17,891 bases of DNA from contig JBIKPA010000025.1 in assembly GCA_044357715.1 (NCBI GenBank), positions 1-17,891 of the forward strand. The letters are read 5' to 3'. How positions within the stretch are numbered: the stretch's first letter is position 1; each line of letters begins with the position of its first letter. This DNA is from IMCC26207 sp044357715. GTDB taxonomy: Bacteria; Actinomycetota; Acidimicrobiia; Acidimicrobiales; Microtrichaceae. The notes beneath the pieces were generated by a model. The model saw nothing but the letters and a program-made list of their open reading frames with translations. It was not told where the DNA came from and did not search any database. Below, piece by piece: positions 13,681 to 17,891 of this stretch. The position numbers were made by a program, and so were the translations under genes.

Positions 13681-15087
13681 TTAGGAAATGGTATGAGTGC
13701 CGGTTTCGCCGCTGAGCTTCAGTTGAAACCCGACAACAGCCCCGCCGTCTAGGCGGTTTTCAGCAAATACCGTTCCACCTTGCAATCGCACAAAATCGGA
13801 AACAATTGCCAACCCCAGTCCCGAACCAGGCTGACTCCGCGCTGCTGTCGCTCGGTAAAAGCGATCAAACACATGTGGCAGATCCTCATCTGAAAAGCCT
13901 GGTCCCGAGTCCAAAACCTCAACTCGGCCTGCAGCACAGTTCACAAAAATCGGCCCGGTGGAGTGATCAAACTTGAGCGCGTTCTCTATCAAGTTTCCTA
14001 CAGCGCGTTCAAGGCCACGGGGCCTAGCAAGTAGCCGAGTCGCGTCGGCATGCACGACTACTTGTCTCCCTGAGCGTTGAGATGCTTTCTCTGCCACTCT
14101 GCTCAACAGATCCGCAAGCACTACCTCAACGGCTTGCTCATCGTCGCGCTCATCAGTTGCAAGCTCTACGACTTCGTTGATGAGCCGGGTGAGTTCTTCT
14201 GTCTCTCCTTCTAGGTCGGTGAGCAACTGTGTGCGTTGCTCGGCGCTGAGTTCTTCCGAGCGACGTAAGGCAAAAACATTGGTGCGAAGACTTGTTAGTG
14301 GAGTCCGCAACTCATGGCCTGCATCTTGCACGAGTCGTTGCTGGTCCCCCTTCGACCGAGACAGCGCTGCGAGCATCTCGTTAAACGCAGTTCCGAGTCG
14401 ACCGGTTTCGTCTAAGCCACTCACCGGTACTTGGACTTCAAGGCTTCCAGTCTCGGTCACCCGCTCGGCTGCTGAGGTCAGGCGCACTAGGCGAAGGGTG
14501 ACCTGTCGTGCAATGACAAAGCCAAGTGCTGCGGCGACTGCCATAACACCAAGCGCGGCTAGCAGGATGCGCATGCGAAGCGTAGCTAGTAGTGCCTCGT
14601 TCTCGGCTAAAGACCTCGCCACTTGGAGAGCGCCGCGACCGCGACCGTTGCTAGCAGTAAGCATCCGATAATTACCTTGCTCAAGCTGCACCGTCCGAAA
14701 GGCTGATTCGCCGGTGTCCGCTGCAGCAATCTGCAAATCCGATTCTTCTATTGGAAGGGGGCTTGTAACCGCTAGACCCTGTGCAGCGATGACAACGCCG
14801 TCGGGACGAATGAGTTGTGCCGCAAGTTCAGAGTTTCCGGCAATCTCTGCAAGGGCCCGCTCAACCTGAACCCGAGGCTGAGGTTCGCCGCGAAGGGGTC
14901 GATTGTCGTTATCGGCTTGGCGGGTATTGCGGGGCTGGCTCAGCCGCTTGGCTGTTGTTACAAGCGACTGATCGATCTGCTCGTCGAGCACCTTGGCAGT
15001 GGTGCGGTAGCTAAAGACACCAATTGCCATCGTGGCCGTTGCAGAAAGTGCAACGAGAGCCAAGACTATTTTGATTCGCAAACTCAT
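13681..15087 (-). CDS. Sensor histidine kinase, MprB-like
   Basis: This encodes the membrane sensor of a two-component system, 468 residues. TM1 is at ~6-26, an extracytoplasmic sensor region at ~27-171, TM2 at ~172-194, and a HAMP linker follows to ~245. The H-box is QDAGHELRTPLTSLRTN with phospho-accepting His258, very close to the H-box of mycobacterial MprB. The ATPase domain has an N-box (GNLIENALKF, Asn365 and Asn369), G1 DSGPGF (393-398), an F-box HVFDRFYR and G2 GSGLGLAI (421-428). All catalytic motifs are intact. The ATG at 15087 overlaps the regulator's TGA by 4 nt (ATGA), so the two are co-translated. The signal sensed is unknown; MprAB in mycobacteria responds to envelope stress, and extending that to this pair is inference. 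Confidence 0.94.
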   Translation of the reverse strand: MSLRIKIVLALVALSATATMAIGVFSYRTTAKVLDEQIDQSLVTTAKRLSQPRNTRQADNDNRPLRGEPQPRVQVERALAEIAGNSELAAQLIRPDGVVIAAQGLAVTSPLPIEESDLQIAAADTGESAFRTVQLEQGNYRMLTASNGRGRGALQVARSLAENEALLATLRMRILLAALGVMAVAAALGFVIARQVTLRLVRLTSAAERVTETGSLEVQVPVSGLDETGRLGTAFNEMLAALSRSKGDQQRLVQDAGHELRTPLTSLRTNVFALRRSEELSAEQRTQLLTDLEGETEELTRLINEVVELATDERDDEQAVEVVLADLLSRVAEKASQRSGRQVVVHADATRLLARPRGLERAVGNLIENALKFDHSTGPIFVNCAAGRVEVLDSGPGFSDEDLPHVFDRFYRATAARSQPGSGLGLAIVSDFVRLQGGTVFAENRLDGGAVVGFQLKLSGETGTHTIS

Positions 15088-15875
15088 GGCCGGCGAAGCG
15101 TGTAGCCGACACCACGAACGGTCTGAATGAGCGGTACAGCTTGGCCGTCGTCCACCTTGCGGCGCAGGTAGCTGATATACACCGCCAAGTTTTTGGAGTC
15201 CGGCCCAAAGTCATAATCCCAGATCTCTTCGTAGATATGAGAACGAGACAGCACAATCCCCGTGTTGAACATCAAGAGTTCAAGAAGGTCAAACTCGGTC
15301 TTCGATAACTCAAGTTCGTTCTCTCCTCTCCAGCATCGCCGGGCTGCTGAATCCAATCGCAAATCCTCAACGATCAGCGTGGTCGAACCCTTGCCGTCCC
15401 CAGTGCCAGTTCCACGGCCATGTTCACTGCTAGGTATGCCTTTCTGCTCGGCATCTTGGGGAAGCGCCCGACGAAGAAGGGCTCGCACCCTAGCCATCAA
15501 CTCCGCTGGGTCAAACGGCTTGGCAAGGTAGTCGTCCGCTCCGGCATCTAGCCCAGCAACCCGGTCAGAGGTTTCGGTGCGGGCAGTCAACATCAGAATC
15601 GGTGTGCGGTCCTTCTCGCTTCGCAGTACCCGGCAAACCGTCAGTCCATCTACCGAAGGCATCATGAGATCAAGCACCATCAAGTCGACTGGGACTGATC
15701 GAGCAGACTCCAGCGCCGCCGCTCCATCTGCCACAGTCACGACCTGATACCCCTCGAGGCCAAGCACGCGCTCAAGAGACTCGCGGATAGCGCGGTCATC
15801 ATCGGCGACCAAAATTCGAGCTGATTCTGCAACCTTTGCTGAAGATTGGCTGGGACTCACTTGCGGGCTCCTCAT
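15084..15875 (-). CDS. Two-component response regulator, OmpR/PhoB family, MprA-like
   Basis: This encodes the DNA-binding partner of the downstream sensor kinase, 263 residues. The receiver domain (~20-140) has acidic residues in VADDD (Asp25, Asp26), the phospho-acceptor Asp69 in LMVLDLMMP, the switch Thr97 in MLTAR and Lys119 in AKPF. A linker rich in Gly, Ser and Thr (~140-165) is longer than usual for the family. The C-terminal winged helix includes LSKTEFDLLELL and ends in IQTVRGVGYTLRRP, typical of OmpR-type regulators. I chose the ATG at 15875, with GGAAG 8 nt upstream; a TTG at 15890 in the same frame is possible. The gene is divergent from the FAS1 gene, with 253 nt between. Targets are not evident, but envelope genes nearby are candidates. 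Confidence 0.94.
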   Translation of the reverse strand: MRSPQVSPSQSSAKVAESARILVADDDRAIRESLERVLGLEGYQVVTVADGAAALESARSVPVDLMVLDLMMPSVDGLTVCRVLRSEKDRTPILMLTARTETSDRVAGLDAGADDYLAKPFDPAELMARVRALLRRALPQDAEQKGIPSSEHGRGTGTGDGKGSTTLIVEDLRLDSAARRCWRGENELELSKTEFDLLELLMFNTGIVLSRSHIYEEIWDYDFGPDSKNLAVYISYLRRKVDDGQAVPLIQTVRGVGYTLRRP

Positions 15876-16128
15876 TGGAATTGCTTCCAAGGTACGGGTA
15901 TTTCTTCACTCCCGAGACACATTTCAAGAAACTCAAACCAGATTCTCACCTTTGTTGTCATAGTTTTTCGAGGATTTTTCTTGGCCCGAGGTTGCTTTTC
16001 GGTAAAAACTTGCGATACTCGCTCAACAATTTGCATCCAACACCTTGTTCGTATGCGAAACAGTGAAGTACATACCTGCAGTAACCCACTCGGGCGGGGT
16101 ACGCCCTCACAGAAAACATCGGAGAATC
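15876..16128. promoter_or_regulatory. Divergent intergenic region between the response regulator and FAS1 genes
   Basis: These 253 bp must hold promoters in both directions and are more AT-rich than the flanking genes. On the plus strand TTGCTT and GATACT, 16 nt apart near 15990-16020, make a weak -35/-10 pair. A short hairpin (GGGCG 16092-16096 with CGCCC 16102-16106) lies in the FAS1 leader, just before GGAG at 16121-16124. No repeated operator that I can name is visible, and no gene lies inside. Confidence 0.35.
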
Positions 16129-16773
16129 ATGCGCAAATCATTGCTTGTAACAGTTGCGGCACTTGCCGTAGTCATCGGAGGTTTCAGCAGCGCCGCTGGT
16201 GCTCAAAGCGATGCCACCGAAAATATCGTTCAGATTGCTCAAGGCAATCCTGAACTCTCAACGCTCGTTACCGCAGTTACCGCTGCTGGTCTTGTAGAAA
16301 CACTGTCAGGGCCAGGCCCCTTCACCGTTTTTGCCCCAACAAACGCTGCATTCGCTGCACTACCAGCGGGCACTCTCGACACCTTGCTGGCCGACCCAAC
16401 AGGTGACCTTGCAACGATTCTCAAGTTGCACGTGATGTCGGGTGCAGTTGACTCCAAAGCAGCTATCGCCGCTGCGGGGGGCACAGTAGAGACCCTCGGC
16501 GGGCCGGTCAGCGTTGAACTCGTAGGAGAAAAATTGGTTGTCGGCGGGGCCACAGTTGTGACTGCAGACATCGTTGCCTCAAATGGCGTAGTTCACGTCA
16601 TTGATGCAGTGATTACCAAGCCCGCTTCGCCCAATGGCGTAAGTGCTGGTAACTCTGGAGTTGCTGCAAGCGCAGGAACCACGGGCCTGTTGTTGGCCGT
16701 GATTGTTGGGGTTGCAATCTTGGGCCTTGGGTCCTCCTCAGTGGTGCTTGCTCGCTCACGTCGCCGGGACTAA
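16129..16773 (+). CDS. Secreted FAS1 (fasciclin) domain protein with C-terminal membrane anchor
   Basis: This encodes a 214-residue extracellular protein with one FAS1 domain, a fold used in adhesion and matrix proteins. A signal peptide (MRKSLLVTVAALAVV, cleavage near AAGA-QS at 25) precedes the domain at ~28-165. Family landmarks are FTVFAPTNAAFAALP (H1), the LKLHVMSG segment with His101, and NGVVHVIDAVI (H2). After a Ser/Gly/Ala linker come SAGTTG, a hydrophobic stretch (~187-207) and the basic tail ARSRRRD. That layout is like a sorting signal but without a clear LPxTG, so plain membrane anchoring is equally possible. The ATG at 16129 is chosen for the GGAG 4 nt upstream and the signal peptide; the open frame further upstream has neither. 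The sortase gene follows on the same strand after a hairpin. Confidence 0.92.
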   Translation: MRKSLLVTVAALAVVIGGFSSAAGAQSDATENIVQIAQGNPELSTLVTAVTAAGLVETLSGPGPFTVFAPTNAAFAALPAGTLDTLLADPTGDLATILKLHVMSGAVDSKAAIAAAGGTVETLGGPVSVELVGEKLVVGGATVVTADIVASNGVVHVIDAVITKPASPNGVSAGNSGVAASAGTTGLLLAVIVGVAILGLGSSSVVLARSRRRD

Positions 16774-16817
16774 CCCAACGGTTTGTGTCAGCCATTTCAC
16801 GAATCACATGACCTGTA

Positions 16818-16847
16818 TTGGGGGAGGGGCATCTGCTCCTCCCCCAA
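16818..16847 (+). terminator. Very stable hairpin between FAS1 and sortase genes
   Basis: TTGGGGGAGG (16818-16827) pairs with CCTCCCCCAA (16838-16847), and GGC/GCT pairing (one G-T wobble) extends the stem to 13 bp with the tetraloop ATCT. No T-tract follows. It may be a terminator or partial terminator after the FAS1 gene, or an mRNA-stabilising element that sets different levels for the two genes. The sortase Shine-Dalgarno starts 9 nt downstream of it. Confidence 0.65.
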
Positions 16848-16866
16848 CCTGTTCTAGGAGTTACTC

Positions 16867-17538
16867 ATGAAAGTACGTCAGGCTCGAGTGCTTTTGATTC
16901 TGTCTTTCGCTGTTCTGATCCTCGTTGGCCCAGCATGGTTTTTGGGCGAAGCCGGGGAGCCGCGAGTAGATCTCAAGGGAGAGACAGTGGTCTCGGCTGC
17001 AACCTCTCGGGCTTTGGCCTCGGCGCAGGACCAAGGCAACTCGGCTGCAGATCTGACCGACCTTCCAGCACCGGCTCAAGTTGTTGCAGAAGTCGGAATT
17101 CCAGTGCAGATCGCCATTCCCGGTTTGGGAGTCGATTCGCCAGTCGTGCAGGTAGGCCTCGAAAAAGATGGCTCAATGGGTTTGCCGGGTGCATCCGAGG
17201 CGGGGTGGTATCAATACGGCCAACGGCCTGGTCAGCCAGAAGGCTCGGCAGTTCTAGCTGCGCACGTGGACTACAACAAAAAGCCCGGCGTTTTTCTCAA
17301 GCTGAACGAACTGCCAATAGGTGCCGAGGTCATAGTGACAGACGATTTGGGAGCAGCACACCGCTTTGTTGTTACTGAACGCTTCCAAGTTGAAAAGGGA
17401 GAATTACCTGCCGCCGAGTTGTTTAGAGCCGATGGAAACCCTGTCCTCACCCTGGTGACCTGTGGCGGATCATTCAGTAAAAGTCGCCGAACCTACGCAG
17501 ACAATATTGTGATTCGGGCGGTACCCGCTCAGGTCTAA
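16867..17538 (+). CDS. Sortase, class F-like
   Basis: This encodes a membrane-bound transpeptidase that cuts a sorting signal in exported proteins and joins them to the cell wall or to each other. It has 223 residues. An N-terminal transmembrane segment (~8-26) acts as a signal anchor, a linker follows, and the sortase barrel spans ~75-220. The catalytic set is complete: His133 in AAHVD, Cys199 in LVTCGG and Arg207 or Arg208 in SRRTYADN. The motif TCGG-x-F followed by Y-x-DN-x-V is typical of class F-type actinobacterial sortases rather than class E (TC-x-P type). AGGAG lies 6 nt before the ATG at 16867. The FAS1 gene lies upstream, and the giant LALTG protein 6.8 kb away is another plausible substrate. 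Confidence 0.93.
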   Translation: MKVRQARVLLILSFAVLILVGPAWFLGEAGEPRVDLKGETVVSAATSRALASAQDQGNSAADLTDLPAPAQVVAEVGIPVQIAIPGLGVDSPVVQVGLEKDGSMGLPGASEAGWYQYGQRPGQPEGSAVLAAHVDYNKKPGVFLKLNELPIGAEVIVTDDLGAAHRFVVTERFQVEKGELPAAELFRADGNPVLTLVTCGGSFSKSRRTYADNIVIRAVPAQV

Positions 17539-17554
17539 AGAGAACTGAACCGGA

Positions 17555-17891
17555 CTAGGACTGAACTGCCACGCCATCAGTGTTGAGCACGAACCATTTG
17601 CCACCCGAGGCTTGACCGCCGGTTGCACCCGGCTCGGTGTCACCAGCAAAGAAATATACGGGCTGGCCTTCAATGGTGAGTTGTGCGGCCGCTCCCTGCC
17701 CCGTGGACCCCAACTTGAGTCCCGAAACTGCCGCATCAGCAACAACTCCACCCTCAGTAAAGACCGGGGGCCACGCACCTGCGCAGTCGTCGACACAGGT
17801 TGGCGCACCGGTCCCGTCGGGAGTGAAAATGTAAAACACGTGACCTTGGCCGTCTCCGAGTACGTCGCCCATTCCAGAGGACACAATCTTT
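17555..17891 (-). CDS. PF03640-type secreted repeat protein, N-terminus outside window
   Basis: The last ~111 codons of a protein with the PF03640 (Lipoprotein_15, secreted repeat) pattern are present. I see GQGHVFYIFTPDG, then CVDDCAGAWPPVF, later QLTIEGQPVYFFAGDTEPG and GGKWFVLNTDG. The C-x(3)-C pair and W-P-P are hallmarks of the family, whose function is not established. The frame stays open to the window edge, so a signal peptide and perhaps a lipobox lie beyond it. GTG at 17884 is in frame but is probably internal. The gene converges on the sortase gene with only 16 nt between the stop codons and no clear terminator. PF03640 and FAS1 proteins often occur together in actinobacteria, as here. 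Confidence 0.88.
   Translation of the reverse strand, partial: KIVSSGMGDVLGDGQGHVFYIFTPDGTGAPTCVDDCAGAWPPVFTEGGVVADAAVSGLKLGSTGQGAAAQLTIEGQPVYFFAGDTEPGATGGQASGGKWFVLNTDGVAVQS

Noticed and set aside
14177..14671. A 164-codon plus-strand open frame opposite the sensor kinase gene.
   Set aside because: It is a shadow of the kinase gene, which has every catalytic motif; the product is Ser/Arg-rich and unlike any family.
16045..16128. Upstream extension of the FAS1 protein frame.
   Set aside because: It would start at TTG, lacks a ribosome-binding site and puts 28 residues ahead of a good signal peptide whose ATG has a GGAG site.

Overview
The window looks like chromosomal DNA of an actinobacterium of moderate GC. 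The supporting signs are DUF4333- and DUF3558-type lipoproteins, an MprAB-like two-component system, a class F-type sortase, FAS1 and PF03640 secreted proteins, and start codons preceded by TAnnnT boxes without a Shine-Dalgarno. The Thr-rich TTTTV linker in one secreted protein recalls Acidimicrobiia, but that placement is inference. Most products act at or outside the membrane. I see no tRNA, rRNA, CRISPR array, insertion sequence or phage gene.

Layout. 1-1229 (+): 3' part of a type B carboxylesterase gene, sharing a bidirectional terminator with a small DUF4333-like lipoprotein gene (1257-1589, -). 1590-2080 holds no intact gene. It contains a copy of the 3' end of the next lipoprotein gene, a 13-bp tandem array growing out of that copy, a strong minus-strand terminator and a second degenerate repeat. 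2081-2698 (-): DUF3558-like lipoprotein. 2796-10112 (-): a 2438-residue, 15-module DUF11-type surface protein with a C-terminal LALTG sorting signal. 10165-12755 (-): a metal ABC transporter operon (permease, ATPase, binding lipoprotein) behind a Fur-family-like operator. 12904-13587 (-): a secreted protein with a Gly/Gln tail. 13681-15875 (-): a sensor kinase and response regulator with a 4-nt overlap. 16129-17538 (+): a FAS1 (fasciclin) protein and a class F-type sortase, separated by a strong hairpin. 17555-17891 (-): part of a PF03640 secreted-repeat protein.

How the parts may fit. The sortase at the right end could anchor the giant protein, whose tail carries a sorting signal, and possibly the FAS1 protein. 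This link is inferred from content, not operon structure. In all 15 modules of the giant protein the order is a Lys in the first strand, an Asp in a D-x-x-P motif and an Asn in the last strand. That is the order expected for self-made Lys-Asn isopeptide bonds, so the protein may be a covalently stiffened stalk. The transporter has a metal-ligand set resembling Mn-type (PsaA/TroA) binding proteins, yet its operator resembles a Fur/Zur box.

No clearly new multi-gene system is evident. The items most worth checking are the isopeptide-like triads, the LALTG anchor and sortase pairing, the gene-tail duplication with 13-bp expansion, and the metal operon's operator and leaderless-type start.
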